From positions 1 to 64,000 of the forward strand of contig JABDLD010000009.1 in the NCBI GenBank assembly GCA_013001885.1: a DNA stretch of 64,000 bases, read 5' to 3'. The notes under the pieces are model-generated. The model did no database searches, was not told where the DNA came from, and saw only the letters and a list, made by a program, of their open reading frames with translations. How positions within the stretch are numbered: position 1 is the stretch's first letter; every line of letters begins with the position of its first letter. This stretch comes from Lysobacterales bacterium. GTDB taxonomy: Bacteria; Pseudomonadota; Gammaproteobacteria; Xanthomonadales; SZUA-36. Below are positions 42,117 to 51,240 of this stretch, one piece after another. A program made the translations under genes and the position numbers.

Positions 42117-42691
42117 GCCAGACGGGCGTATTGGACTCGCGCACCTTCAACCTGCCGGTTGACAACATCGACACCGACCAGATTATCCCGGGGCAGTTTC
42201 TCACCACCACCGAACGAGACGGCCTCGGCCAGTTCTGTTTCTACAGCTGGCGCTTCGACGAAAACGGCAGCGAACGTGCAAGCCACGCCCTGAAGGCTTT
42301 CAATCCGGGCCGCCAGTCGGTTTTGGTGGCCGGCAGCAACTTTGGCTGCGGATCCTCCAGGGAACATGCGCCCTGGGCCTTGCTTGATTTCGGTTTCAAA
42401 GCCGTCATCAGCAGCCGGTTCGCCGATATCTTCCGCAGTAACGCGCTGAAAAACGGGCTGCTGCCGGTCAAGGTTAGTGAGGAAGTTGCGGCTTTCCTGC
42501 ATGCCCATCCGGATCATTCGGTGCAGATTGACATCGGCAACAACTTACTGACGGTGGAAGGCCACGGGAAAGTCGAATTCCCACTCGATCCTTTTTCAGC
42601 CTATTGTTTGACCCGGGGCATCGACCAGTTGGAATTCCTGCTGAAAAACGAATCTGACATCAGCCGCTTCGAGAATCGCCGGGGCGCCTGA
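42113..42691 (+). CDS. leuD: 3-Isopropylmalate dehydratase, small subunit
   Basis: The 192-residue swivel-domain subunit has the expected [14 protein letters not shown] start and the loop [17 protein letters not shown]. It is coupled to leuC by an ATGA overlap. After it the operon is interrupted by an antisense methyltransferase gene. Confidence 0.97.
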   Translation: MSQTGVLDSRTFNLPVDNIDTDQIIPGQFLTTTERDGLGQFCFYSWRFDENGSERASHALKAFNPGRQSVLVAGSNFGCGSSREHAPWALLDFGFKAVISSRFADIFRSNALKNGLLPVKVSEEVAAFLHAHPDHSVQIDIGNNLLTVEGHGKVEFPLDPFSAYCLTRGIDQLEFLLKNESDISRFENRRGA

Positions 42692-42708
42692 TCGCGCATC
42701 CCGGCAGC

Positions 42709-43899
42709 TTACTTCCGGTTCCAGGCCGACAGGTACAGCTCGGCGGTCGCGAGGTCCTGCATGCGATGGCCCTGCAGTTCGGGCGTGTATTCGATGATGT
42801 CGCTGGTGCGCAGGGCGACCCGCCAGGGTTCAAAGCCCAACTCACGCAATTCCTGTTCAAAATCGCCGACCCGGATCGGGTTCAGTTCGGTGTACCACTG
42901 CCAATACTCTTCCGGATCCGCCACGTGGCCGGCCCGATCCATCCGCCGCGGCTTCGCCGTCAACACCGCTTCCCTGAGTTCCGCTTCCGGCAGTTTCAGG
43001 TGAATGAACGGATCGTCAAAAAACTCGCCCAGGTGATTTCCGACCGCCCCGTAATAAAGCCCGGGATGCACGAAGAACAAGCCGCCGTTTTTCAGCACGC
43101 GCCGGATTTCGATCAGCGTCTGGCGATAGCCGCCGGCGATGTGCTCCAGAGAGCCCCATGACAACACGACGTCGAAATGATCGTCCGGATAGGGAATCGT
43201 GTTGCCGTCCTCGGCCCTGAACTGCAGGCGCTCGTCGTTCAGCACGTCCGCCGGCAGATGATTGGCGGCCGCAACCTCCGGCAGCCGGTCAAAACCCCTG
43301 AACGGGTCAATGCCGATGAGTTCTTCCGGCTGCATGCGAAGAAAAATTCCCAAATCGATGATACCGTCACCGCAGCCGACATCCAGGATCCGGCCTTTGA
43401 GCAACGGGTGCTTTTTCAGCAGATAGTCAGACACAACCAGCGCTGCGTGGTCAAAATGGCGGAAAAACCAGTCTTCGTGCCCCCGGTTCCAGGCCAACTC
43501 CTCAATCGGGACCGTGCCGGGAGCAGACTGCAGTTGCCAGGCCGGCTGGGCCAGGCCGGTAAACGTCATCCGTTCACGGCAGGAAAACGGCGTCGAGCTT
43601 TCTCCCAGCGCTTTGCGCTCACCGCCGAAAACCGAGAATACAATGACCCGGAGCCGGTAGTCACCGGGCGGCAGGTCGAGGTCGAGCAGGCGGCACTGCA
43701 AGGAGTAAACGCCGCGGGGAAGCCACGCCACCGGGTAGCCTGCCGCACTGAAGTCGCTGCGATAGATTGACTCGACGCCCTCGGCTGGCAACACCTGGAT
43801 CTGAATGTCCGGCTCGAACAGCACCGCAGCCGGCAGATTCAGCTTGGCCTTGACCTGCGGCGCTCCTTCCAGGGAAAAACTGAGATCTTGTATTTGCAT
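42709..43899 (-). CDS. SAM-dependent methyltransferase with N-terminal Wzt-C-like domain
   Basis: The 396-residue protein is antisense inside the leucine cluster. Residues about 1-120 resemble the Wzt C-terminal/carbohydrate-binding beta-sandwich (PRGVYSLQCRLLDLDLPPGDYRLRVIVFSVF). A class I methyltransferase follows, with LDVGCGDG (172-179), a Glu/Asp SAM-ribose position in IGIDPF, and DVVLSWGSLEHI. Such fusions fit methylation of surface polysaccharide termini, but this is inference. It lies 18 nt after leuD on the opposite strand and 163 nt before leuB. Confidence 0.75.
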   Translation of the reverse strand: MQIQDLSFSLEGAPQVKAKLNLPAAVLFEPDIQIQVLPAEGVESIYRSDFSAAGYPVAWLPRGVYSLQCRLLDLDLPPGDYRLRVIVFSVFGGERKALGESSTPFSCRERMTFTGLAQPAWQLQSAPGTVPIEELAWNRGHEDWFFRHFDHAALVVSDYLLKKHPLLKGRILDVGCGDGIIDLGIFLRMQPEELIGIDPFRGFDRLPEVAAANHLPADVLNDERLQFRAEDGNTIPYPDDHFDVVLSWGSLEHIAGGYRQTLIEIRRVLKNGGLFFVHPGLYYGAVGNHLGEFFDDPFIHLKLPEAELREAVLTAKPRRMDRAGHVADPEEYWQWYTELNPIRVGDFEQELRELGFEPWRVALRTSDIIEYTPELQGHRMQDLATAELYLSAWNRK

Positions 43900-43947
43900 G
43901 TAAAATCAGACCGGACGATAACCCGACAATGATACCCAGTCCTTCGG

Positions 43948-43976
43948 TTGACATCATCAGAATGCTATGTTCGAAT
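43948..43976 (+). promoter_or_regulatory. Candidate promoter upstream of leuB
   Basis: TTGACA (43948-43953), 17 nt, then TCGAAT (43971-43976). The pattern TTGACAT-N9-GCTATGT is identical in spacing to the promoter before the ilv-leu leader peptide, so the two may share a regulator or duplicated origin. A terminator follows within about 40 nt. Confidence 0.5.
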
Positions 43977-43991
43977 GCAAAAAAACAAAAG

Positions 43992-44019
43992 CCCGCGCCT
44001 CTCATGGTGCGGGTTTTTT
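43992..44019 (+). terminator. Intrinsic terminator before leuB
   Basis: CCCGCGCC (43992-43999) pairs with GGTGCGGG (44006-44013) through one G-U, loop TCTCAT, followed by TTTTTT. The complement also has a T-rich run, so it may be bidirectional. It would stop transcripts from leuD or from the promoter just upstream unless relieved. Confidence 0.75.
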
Positions 44020-44061
44020 GTTTCAGCCTCCATTACGGAATGAGAATCGGTAATCAATGAA

Positions 44062-45159
44062 ATGAATGAACCCTTAAAGAAAACCGATCACCGGGATTAC
44101 CGCGTCGTCGGCCTGCCAGGCGACGGAATTGGCCCCGAAGTCTACGCTTGCGCGCGCCGGGTGCTGAATGTATTGGAGCAAACCCATGGCCTGTGCATCC
44201 AGCTGGATGAACAGAAAATTGGCGGCGACGCGATCGACGCTACGGGCGATCCACTGCCGCAGGCAACGATTGACGCCTGCAGAGCATCGGACGCTGCCCT
44301 GTTGGGGGCGGTTGGCGGACCGAAGTGGGACAACAACCCGGCAGACCGGCGGCCGGAACTGGGCCTGCTGCGGATTCGCGCGGAATTCAACCTGTTCTGT
44401 AATCTCAGGCCGATCGTGACGCACCCGTCCCTACACTCTTTTTCCCCCCTCAGACCCGAGCTTCTTGAAGAAGTAGACCTGATGATCGTGCGGGAATTGA
44501 CCGGCGGCAGTTACTTCGGCAAGAAATGGCGAAATGAGGATGAAGCAGAGGATGTGTGCCGCTACACTCGTGAGGAAATTGAGCGGGTCACCCGGGCTGC
44601 CGGACGGATTGCCGGGCTAAGAGACAATCGCATCACGCTGGTCGACAAGGCCAACGTGCTGGAAACATCCCGATTGTGGCGCAGTGTGGCCAGCCGGGTT
44701 ATCGAAGAAGAATTTCCCGGCGTGCGGATGGAAAACATGTACGTTGATGCCGCTGCGATGCACCTGCTGACCCGGCCATCGGATTTTGATGTCATGCTCA
44801 CCGAAAATCTGTTTGGGGACATTCTTTCGGATGAAGCTTCCATGCTCTGCGGTTCGCTGGGCCTGCTGCCCTCGGCTTCCCTGAACCACGAGCAATTTGG
44901 CCTGTATGAGCCGGTACACGGCTCGGCGCCGGATATTGCCGGCCAGGGCAAGGCAAACCCTTACGCCATGTTACTTTCCGTCGCGATGATGCTCAGGCAC
45001 TCCCTCGGCCGCGAGGCGGAAGCCCAAGCGCTCGAACAATCCATCCACGAGTGCTGGAGTGCCGGCATCCTGACCCGGGACCTGCGTGCGGACGGATGCA
45101 GCACCAACGAGGTCACTGATGCCGTTTGCGAGCGTCTGACTGGTCTTGCTGCGGTATGA
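44062..45159 (+). CDS. leuB: 3-Isopropylmalate dehydrogenase
   Basis: The 365-residue enzyme begins MNEPLKKTDHRDYRVVGLPGDGIGPEV. It shows VGGPKWDN, LLRIRAEFNLFCNLRP, RELTGGSYFG, VDAAAMHLL and the NAD-loop EPVHGSAPDIAGQGKANPYA. It oxidatively decarboxylates isopropylmalate. The ribosome site is weak. The gene stands apart from leuD and is probably driven by its own promoter. ilvA overlaps its stop codon. Confidence 0.97.
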   Translation: MNEPLKKTDHRDYRVVGLPGDGIGPEVYACARRVLNVLEQTHGLCIQLDEQKIGGDAIDATGDPLPQATIDACRASDAALLGAVGGPKWDNNPADRRPELGLLRIRAEFNLFCNLRPIVTHPSLHSFSPLRPELLEEVDLMIVRELTGGSYFGKKWRNEDEAEDVCRYTREEIERVTRAAGRIAGLRDNRITLVDKANVLETSRLWRSVASRVIEEEFPGVRMENMYVDAAAMHLLTRPSDFDVMLTENLFGDILSDEASMLCGSLGLLPSASLNHEQFGLYEPVHGSAPDIAGQGKANPYAMLLSVAMMLRHSLGREAEAQALEQSIHECWSAGILTRDLRADGCSTNEVTDAVCERLTGLAAV

Positions 45160-46697
45160 AGGACTCCGCCCGCGCCCTGTTTGAAGAGTACCTGCCGCGG
45201 ATCATGCAGTGCCGCCTTGACGACCTGGTGCTGGAGACCCCGGTGCAGGAAATGCCGGCTCTGTCCGAGCGCCTGGGCGTCAATATCACAGTCAAACGGG
45301 AAGACCTGCAGCCGGTTTTTTCGTTCAAAATTCGCGGCGCCTACGCCAAACTCAAGACCCTGACCGAACCGCAAAGACAGCGCGGGATCATCTGCGCTTC
45401 GGCCGGCAACCATGCCCAGGGTGTGGCGATGGCCGCCAGCCACCTGGGTATAGATGCGATGGTCGTCATGCCGGCTATCACACCGGAGATCAAGGTCGAT
45501 GCCGTGGAAAAGCTCGGTGCACAGGTGGTCATCTACGGTGACGACTTCGACACGGCCTGCGAAAAAGCGCTGGAACTGGCCGGGGAAAACGGCCGCATTT
45601 TCATACATCCCTACGATGATCCCGATGTAATTACCGGCCAGGCCACCGTCGCTCTCGAATTGTTCCGGCAAATTCATGTCCCGATCGATTACCTGTTTGT
45701 ATGCGTGGGCGGCGGCGGGCTCGCGGCCGGTATGGCCCTGGTCAGTAAGTATCTGCACCCGGGCATCAAATTGATCGGCGTCGAAGCCGAAGAATCCGCC
45801 TCCATGAAAGCCGCATTCGAAGCTGGCGGACCGGTCAACCTCGACCGGGTGGGGCATTTTGCGGAAGGCGTTGCAGTCAAACGTTGCGGTGACCTGACCT
45901 ACCAGATCTGTTCGCAGTTGCTCGATGAAATCATTACCGTTGACAACGACGAAATTTGCGCAGCCGTGCAGGACGTATTTGAAGACACCCGGGCCATCGC
46001 GGAGCCGGCTGGTGTGCTGGCCATCGCCGGACTCAAACGGTTTTTCCTGGCCCGACCGGGATGCGAAGGAAATGCGGCGGCGGTGTTGTCCGGTGCGAAC
46101 GTCAATTTTGCGCGGTTGCGGCACATTGCTGAACGCGCTGCGGTCGGAGAAGAACAGGAAGCGCTGCTGGGCGTAACGATTCCCGAGCGTCCGGGGAGTT
46201 TCCTGGATTTCTGCGAAACGATTGGCCCGCGCGGTATCACCGAGTTCAATTACCGTTTTTCAGACAGCCCCGAAGCACATATTTTCGTGGGTATTGCGCT
46301 CAGGAACGGCGTGCCGGAAAAACGCGAGATCATCAGCGACTTGCGCAAGCGCGGATTTCCGGTTACCGATTTGTCCAATAACGACATGGCCAGGCTGCAT
46401 ATTCGCCACATGGTCGGCGGCCGGGCGCAAGTGGACCATGAACAGATACTCCGGTTTCATTTTCCGGAACGCACAGGCGCCCTGCTGCAGTTCCTGCGAG
46501 GCATGAAAAGTGACTGGAACATCAGCCTGTTCCATTACCGCAACTACGGCTCGGAATACGGCAGGGTTTTGATGGGTATCCAGGTTCCCGATGAGGATGC
46601 AGACCGCTTTACCGCCTTCCTGCAGGAGACTGGCTACAGCTTCACAATCGAGGAAAATAATCCTGCGTACGACATGTTCCTGGACCCGAGAAGCTAG
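45156..46697 (+). CDS. ilvA: Threonine dehydratase, biosynthetic type
   Basis: The 513-residue PLP enzyme starts at ATG 45156, overlapping leuB by ATGA. The Schiff-base Lys is in SFKIRGAYAK and the PLP phosphate loop is GGGGLAAG. Two ACT-like regulatory repeats fill about 325-505 (LGVTIPERPGSFLDFCE; LRFHFPERTGALLQFLRGM), so isoleucine feedback control is expected. The in-frame upstream TTG is rejected. Confidence 0.96.
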   Translation: MKDSARALFEEYLPRIMQCRLDDLVLETPVQEMPALSERLGVNITVKREDLQPVFSFKIRGAYAKLKTLTEPQRQRGIICASAGNHAQGVAMAASHLGIDAMVVMPAITPEIKVDAVEKLGAQVVIYGDDFDTACEKALELAGENGRIFIHPYDDPDVITGQATVALELFRQIHVPIDYLFVCVGGGGLAAGMALVSKYLHPGIKLIGVEAEESASMKAAFEAGGPVNLDRVGHFAEGVAVKRCGDLTYQICSQLLDEIITVDNDEICAAVQDVFEDTRAIAEPAGVLAIAGLKRFFLARPGCEGNAAAVLSGANVNFARLRHIAERAAVGEEQEALLGVTIPERPGSFLDFCETIGPRGITEFNYRFSDSPEAHIFVGIALRNGVPEKREIISDLRKRGFPVTDLSNNDMARLHIRHMVGGRAQVDHEQILRFHFPERTGALLQFLRGMKSDWNISLFHYRNYGSEYGRVLMGIQVPDEDADRFTAFLQETGYSFTIEENNPAYDMFLDPRS

Positions 46698-46706
46698 CAT
46701 CCGGCC

Positions 46707-47954
46707 ATGTTCATCGCCTGCTTGAAATGCACCGCCTGCGGAACCGAATACCCGGCCGAAACGCTGATGAACCTGTGCCCCTGCGACCAGCGGCCGGTAA
46801 CCATCATCATCGACCTGGAGCGCCTGCTCGCCGAGCAGCCCGGGGGTGCGTGGCGCCGGCCGGAGCGCAACGACATGTGGAGATTTGGCGGCCTGCTCCC
46901 GCTCGATATAAGCAATCCCGATGACCGGGTGCATATAACAACCCGGGGCGAAGGCCATACACCGTTATTGCCGTACAACGACCACGAGCTGGCCGTGAAG
47001 GCGGGCTTTTCTCTGGACATCAAGGATGAAGGCAAGGCTCACGCCGGCTGGGGGGCCAATCCGACGCAGAGCTTCAAAGACCGCGGAATGGCCATGGCCG
47101 TCTCGATGGCGCACTGGCATGGCTTGAATAAGCTGGCAGTCCCCACCCAGGGCAACGCCGGTGATTCATTGTGCGAGTATGCAGACGCGGCCGGCATGAG
47201 CGCCGTGATTGCCATGCCTGACGACACACCCCTGCCGATCATGGGGCGTGTCGCCAGTCTGGCTCACGGCTCCGACCGGTTTCACCTCGAGCGGACCCGG
47301 GGAACCATTCGAGAGGCCGGAAATTTGCTGAAGCAGAAGTGGATTCCAAAGGGTTGGTTCAGCGTGGCGACGTTTCAGGAGCCCGGCTGGCGAATCGAGG
47401 GCAAAAAAACCCTCGGGCTGGAGCTCGCAGAGCCCGTATCGGAAGGCGGCCCGTGGTCCCTGCCTGACGTCGTGATCTATCCGACGGGAGGCGGTACAGG
47501 AGTGCTTGGCATGTGGAAAGCTTTCTCGGAACTCGAATGCCTGGGCCTGATCGGACCGCGGCGGCCAAAAATCATCTGCGTGCAGTCAGAGGCCACCGCG
47601 CCGCTGGTTAATGCCTTCGAGCATGGTCTCGAGGACACCGTGTCGGCCGAAGCCGGTTCCACGCTGGCCTACGGGCTGAACGTTCCGGGCGGCGTGGGAC
47701 ATAAAGAGGTGCTGCGGATCGTTCGTGAGAGCGAGGGTATGGCGCTGGCCGTGGCGGAAGAAGATATCCACCGATCGCTTTCACAGCTATGGAGCGACAA
47801 ACACTGGTGGCTGTGCCCGGAAGGCGCGGCCTGTCTCGCCGCCCTACCGGCGCTGCTGGATAACGGCATGATTGCGCGCGGCGACCACGTAGTCGCGTTC
47901 AACACCGGGTCGCTGGAAAAATACCTTCCGGAATTGAGGCACTTGCTGGACTGA
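46707..47954 (+). CDS. Threonine-synthase-family PLP enzyme
   Basis: The 415-residue protein has an N-terminal zinc-ribbon-like CxxCxxxY (CLKCTACGTEYP) and CPCD. A fold-type II PLP core follows with Lys in NPTQSFKDRGMA, the loop TQGNAGDSL, and the phosphate-binding YPTGGGTGVLG. It is nearest to threonine synthase (ThrC) but could act on another beta/gamma-elimination substrate. It begins 9 nt after ilvA, whose substrate is threonine, which fits a threonine-supplying role. Confidence 0.8.
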   Translation: MFIACLKCTACGTEYPAETLMNLCPCDQRPVTIIIDLERLLAEQPGGAWRRPERNDMWRFGGLLPLDISNPDDRVHITTRGEGHTPLLPYNDHELAVKAGFSLDIKDEGKAHAGWGANPTQSFKDRGMAMAVSMAHWHGLNKLAVPTQGNAGDSLCEYADAAGMSAVIAMPDDTPLPIMGRVASLAHGSDRFHLERTRGTIREAGNLLKQKWIPKGWFSVATFQEPGWRIEGKKTLGLELAEPVSEGGPWSLPDVVIYPTGGGTGVLGMWKAFSELECLGLIGPRRPKIICVQSEATAPLVNAFEHGLEDTVSAEAGSTLAYGLNVPGGVGHKEVLRIVRESEGMALAVAEEDIHRSLSQLWSDKHWWLCPEGAACLAALPALLDNGMIARGDHVVAFNTGSLEKYLPELRHLLD

Positions 47955-48025
47955 CGTTGTGGTATTCACGCCACACGCTCCGCACCTACATTCCGGAAAA
48001 ATCAGTAAAGACTCCACCGCACAGG

Positions 48026-48079
48026 CTGCAAATCCATAAAAATCGTGAGCTTAGCCGCGCCTGGCGAACATATTTGCAG
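48026..48079. repeat. Inverted repeat in the IPTL-CTERM gene leader
   Basis: CTGCAAAT (48026-48033) and ATTTGCAG (48072-48079) are perfect 8-bp arms 38 nt apart. The rest of 47955-48232 holds no gene; it is AT-rich near 48120-48175, where a promoter could lie. Role unknown. Confidence 0.4.
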
Positions 48080-48232
48080 AACCGGTCAGCGAGCCGCACG
48101 GGGCGCCTCTGTAGCTAATATACAACAAGCACAGTAAATACCTAACATACTGATATTAAAGCTTTGTTTTACCTATTTTTTCTGATAGCATGGCTGTCCC
48201 GCGTTGAAATGACGAGGTTGGGTTCTGCCCCG

Positions 48233-49828
48233 ATGCATAAATTGGTTAAAACACTGGCGCTCTTAATTTTGACCGCGGCATCCGCTGCGCTGTCAGCCGC
48301 GCCCGTGGGTTACAGCATCAACTCTGACAGCGGCTCCAATGATTCCGATGGCCTGTACCGGATTGACCTGGAGACGGGCCAGGAGCTTGAGCGCATCGGA
48401 ACGGTTCAGACCACAACGTTACAGACGTTTCTGGACGTCGAAGGCCTGGCGTTTTCTGCGAATGGCCAGCTCTTCGGAATCGACGACGAACAACTCAAGC
48501 TGTTTCCAATCGACCTGGATAATTCTGCCTTCGTCGATCCGAACGAAACCATTTCCATCTCCGGTTTGACCGCACAGAATAACGATTTTGGGATGACGTT
48601 TGCCTGCGACAACAACCTGTACGTCTCTTCTATCAAGGAAGGATATTTGTACCGGGTCAGCAGCAGCGGCGCAGCCAGCGCGGTAGGCCCTCTGGGCGTC
48701 AACATCAGCGCCCTGGCGGCGAACGGCGACGAGCTTTTCGGTCTGAGTAACGGAACCGAAGGCGTGGGCGCCAACGGTCCGCCCAAACTTTACAAAATCA
48801 ACATGGAAACCGGCGCCGCCACTGAGATCGGCCCACTCGGGGCTGTAGCGCCTTACACCGAGGGCGGATTGGCGTTCGACGAAAATGGCGAACTCTGGGC
48901 GATCACCGACCGGGCGACCCAGTTGCTGGGCAGCCAGGTGCTTAAACTGGACTTGACCACTGGAGCGGCTACCGTCGTCTCCAACACCAACGTGCAGGGC
49001 TTTGAAAGCCTGGCCATTACCTCCCCCCGCGGTTGCGCACCCACCGGTAACGGCGATTACGCTTCCTTTATCGTGCAGACTCGTTTCGTTGACCAGAACA
49101 ACATTACACCGGTCACCCTCAACATTCAGTGCAATGACGGGTTCTGGGGTGACAGCTCTCGCACGCTTGCCGCCGAAGAGGATTCCTACGGACGCTATCA
49201 ATACCGTTTTATCGTTGAAGATTTTATCGACGGTGCTCTGAATTGCGAAATCTGGGAAGACAGCCCCGCCGGGTATACGCCGGAGTACGATTGCCAGATC
49301 GATTCCGCTTGTTCATCCAACGCGGGAACGGGCCCCTGTTCGTTTGACGGGATCGGCATCGATCAGGAAGAGGTCTGCATCATTGAAAACCGCGTCAGTC
49401 CAGTGGACGTAACGGTAACCAAGGAATGGCTTTACCAGCGGGAAGACCTGATTATCGACGACTCCGCCATCATCGAACTCTATTGCGCCAGCATATTCGA
49501 TGGTGACGGTGAGAGAGTTCAAACCGGTTTGATGCGCTGGTCCTGGCTTTTTGACGGCAGCCCCGCAAGCCAGGTCGCAACGATCAATCCCAGCTTCAAA
49601 AACAATTCACAGTGCTGGACCGAAGAACCCACTGTAGCCAGCGCCGTAGAAACTGAAAGCAGCTGCGCAGACCCCGTTCTGATCCCGCTGGGGGATGCCG
49701 GAAAAACCTGCACGGTCTACAACACGGTATTCTTCGAAGGCATCCCCACCCTCAGCCAGTATGGCCTGCTGTTGATTTCGGCACTGATGCTGGTGACCGG
49801 TTTGATTGCAGTAAGACGGGCCGGTTAA
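48233..49828 (+). CDS. Secreted protein with IPTL-CTERM sorting signal
   Basis: The 531-residue product starts at ATG 48233 (signal peptide about 1-24, ending LSAAP). Residues about 25-270 look like a propeller-type repeat domain (GLYRIDLETGQELERIG; LAFDENGELWAITDRATQLLG). Cys-rich sandwich modules follow, and the tail is GIPTLSQYGLLL, a hydrophobic helix and RRAG. That tail matches IPTL-CTERM, which is recognised by an exosortase (XrtH type). No exosortase lies in the window. The ribosome site is weak, so upstream in-frame ATGs (48164, 48209) cannot be fully excluded. Confidence 0.85.
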   Translation: MHKLVKTLALLILTAASAALSAAPVGYSINSDSGSNDSDGLYRIDLETGQELERIGTVQTTTLQTFLDVEGLAFSANGQLFGIDDEQLKLFPIDLDNSAFVDPNETISISGLTAQNNDFGMTFACDNNLYVSSIKEGYLYRVSSSGAASAVGPLGVNISALAANGDELFGLSNGTEGVGANGPPKLYKINMETGAATEIGPLGAVAPYTEGGLAFDENGELWAITDRATQLLGSQVLKLDLTTGAATVVSNTNVQGFESLAITSPRGCAPTGNGDYASFIVQTRFVDQNNITPVTLNIQCNDGFWGDSSRTLAAEEDSYGRYQYRFIVEDFIDGALNCEIWEDSPAGYTPEYDCQIDSACSSNAGTGPCSFDGIGIDQEEVCIIENRVSPVDVTVTKEWLYQREDLIIDDSAIIELYCASIFDGDGERVQTGLMRWSWLFDGSPASQVATINPSFKNNSQCWTEEPTVASAVETESSCADPVLIPLGDAGKTCTVYNTVFFEGIPTLSQYGLLLISALMLVTGLIAVRRAG

Positions 49829-49883
49829 TCATCCGCACCCGGTTTGCGTTAAACTTCCCCTAATCTGAAGCACGGAGTACGAC

Positions 49884-50132
49884 ATGGGTATTGGTGGAAT
49901 CAGCATGTGGCAGCTTCTGATATTGCTGCTTATCGTTGTCCTGGTATTCGGAACCAAGCGGCTGCGGAACATGGGCGGCGATCTCGGTGCCGCGGTGAAG
50001 GGTTTCCGTAAAGGCATGGAGGAAGTCAAGGACGATGTGGAAGAAAAGCTGGAGCCGGACCAGATAGCCCCCGAGAAGAGCGCCGAAGCCCCAACCGGGG
50101 AAGCGGCCAAAAACAAGTCATCTTCGAGCTAG
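49884..50132 (+). CDS. tatA: Sec-independent translocase subunit TatA
   Basis: The 82-residue protein has one short membrane helix (about 8-22), the hinge FGTKRLR, an amphipathic helix ([17 protein letters not shown]) and a charged tail. It follows a GGAG ribosome site and begins the tatABC operon, which exports folded proteins. Confidence 0.96.
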   Translation: MGIGGISMWQLLILLLIVVLVFGTKRLRNMGGDLGAAVKGFRKGMEEVKDDVEEKLEPDQIAPEKSAEAPTGEAAKNKSSSS

Positions 50133-50141
50133 AACCGCGTC

Positions 50142-50459
50142 ATGTTTGACGTTGGATTTGCAGAGATTCTGCTACTTTCCCTCGTCGGCCTCCTGGTTCT
50201 GGGCCCCGAAAGGCTGCCCCGCGTTGCACGCACTCTGGGCGGCCTGGCACGCAAAGCCCGCGGCAGCTGGCTGAGCCTCAAGCGCACCATCGATGCAGAG
50301 ATGCGCGCTGAAGAACTCAAAGAACCCCTCAAGCATTTTGAAAAAGAAATCAAATCTACCGTGGACGAGGTCCGGTCAGGCGTCAGTTCCCTGAAGGACT
50401 TTGAGCCCCCCCAGCCGGATTCAACCGATAAATTGGGAAAAACCAATGATGGAGACTAA
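50142..50459 (+). CDS. tatB: Twin-arginine translocase subunit TatB
   Basis: The 105-residue protein opens [33 protein letters not shown], the TatB signature with the Glu in the helix start and GPERLP hinge. It starts 9 nt after tatA and overlaps tatC by 14 nt. Confidence 0.96.
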   Translation: MFDVGFAEILLLSLVGLLVLGPERLPRVARTLGGLARKARGSWLSLKRTIDAEMRAEELKEPLKHFEKEIKSTVDEVRSGVSSLKDFEPPQPDSTDKLGKTNDGD

Positions 50460-51240
50460 TCCGGGCGACCAGGAGCTGAGTTTCCTGGAGCACCTGGTGG
50501 AGCTGCGCAGCCGCCTGCTGAAAGCCTGTTTTGCAGTTCTGGTGGTGCTGGTTATCCTGTTGCCGTTTTCGCGCAAACTCTACCAGGCGCTGGCGGCTCC
50601 ACTGACCGCGGTCTTGCCGGAAGGCAGCAGCATGATCGCCATTGACGTCGCATCGCCGTTCCTGACGCCATTCAAGCTTGCTCTGTTGCTGGCCCTGATT
50701 CTGTCCATTCCGGTTGTGCTCTATCAGCTGTGGGCTTTCGTCGCACCCGCCCTGTATCGGCAGGAAAAGCGCCTGGCCCGGCCGCTGCTCTATTCAGCCG
50801 TCTTTCTTTTCTATGCGGGCTGTGCTTTCGCCTATTTCGTCGTATTTCCACTGGTCTTTGGTTTTTTCACCCGCGTGGCGCCCGAAGGTGTGGCCGTGAT
50901 GACGGATATCAGCAAGTATCTCGACTTCGTGATGACGCTGTTTCTGGCCTTTGGAATCACCTTTGAAGTGCCCATAGCGACGATCATACTGGTGGCGACG
51001 GGAGTGACCACGGTCGAGAAGCTCAAGAAAATGCGCGCCTACGTGCTGGTCGGAGCTTTTGCCCTGGGCATGTTGCTAACGCCCCCGGACGTCATTTCGC
51101 AGACACTGCTGGCTTTGCCCATGTGGCTATTGTTCGAAATTGGTATTTTCATGTCGTGGTTGCTGTTGCCGCACCGCAGAGCCGAAGCCGCTGAAACCGG
51201 AGATGGAGACGGCGAAACGAAAGATCAGGCCACCAGCTGA
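50446..51240 (+). CDS. tatC: Twin-arginine translocase subunit TatC
   Basis: The 264-residue six-helix protein begins [26 protein letters not shown], including the conserved FLEHLxELR. The F-x-x-x-P and '[17 protein letters not shown]' blocks are intact. The start is ATG 50446 or 50449, both inside tatB. Its last 16 nt overlap the convergent membrane-protein gene. Confidence 0.96.
   Translation: MMETNPGDQELSFLEHLVELRSRLLKACFAVLVVLVILLPFSRKLYQALAAPLTAVLPEGSSMIAIDVASPFLTPFKLALLLALILSIPVVLYQLWAFVAPALYRQEKRLARPLLYSAVFLFYAGCAFAYFVVFPLVFGFFTRVAPEGVAVMTDISKYLDFVMTLFLAFGITFEVPIATIILVATGVTTVEKLKKMRAYVLVGAFALGMLLTPPDVISQTLLALPMWLLFEIGIFMSWLLLPHRRAEAAETGDGDGETKDQATS

Noticed and set aside
43967-44053. 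Leader peptide before leuB
   Set aside because: The short frame has almost no Leu codons and reads straight through the terminator, so it lacks attenuator logic.
48062-48077. Sigma-54 promoter upstream of the IPTL-CTERM gene
   Set aside because: TGGC and TTGC are 8 nt apart instead of the required 7, and no other -24/-12 features agree.
48419-49201. 260-codon minus-strand frame inside the IPTL-CTERM gene
   Set aside because: It is antisense to a gene with a signal peptide and sorting tail; no independent ribosome site.
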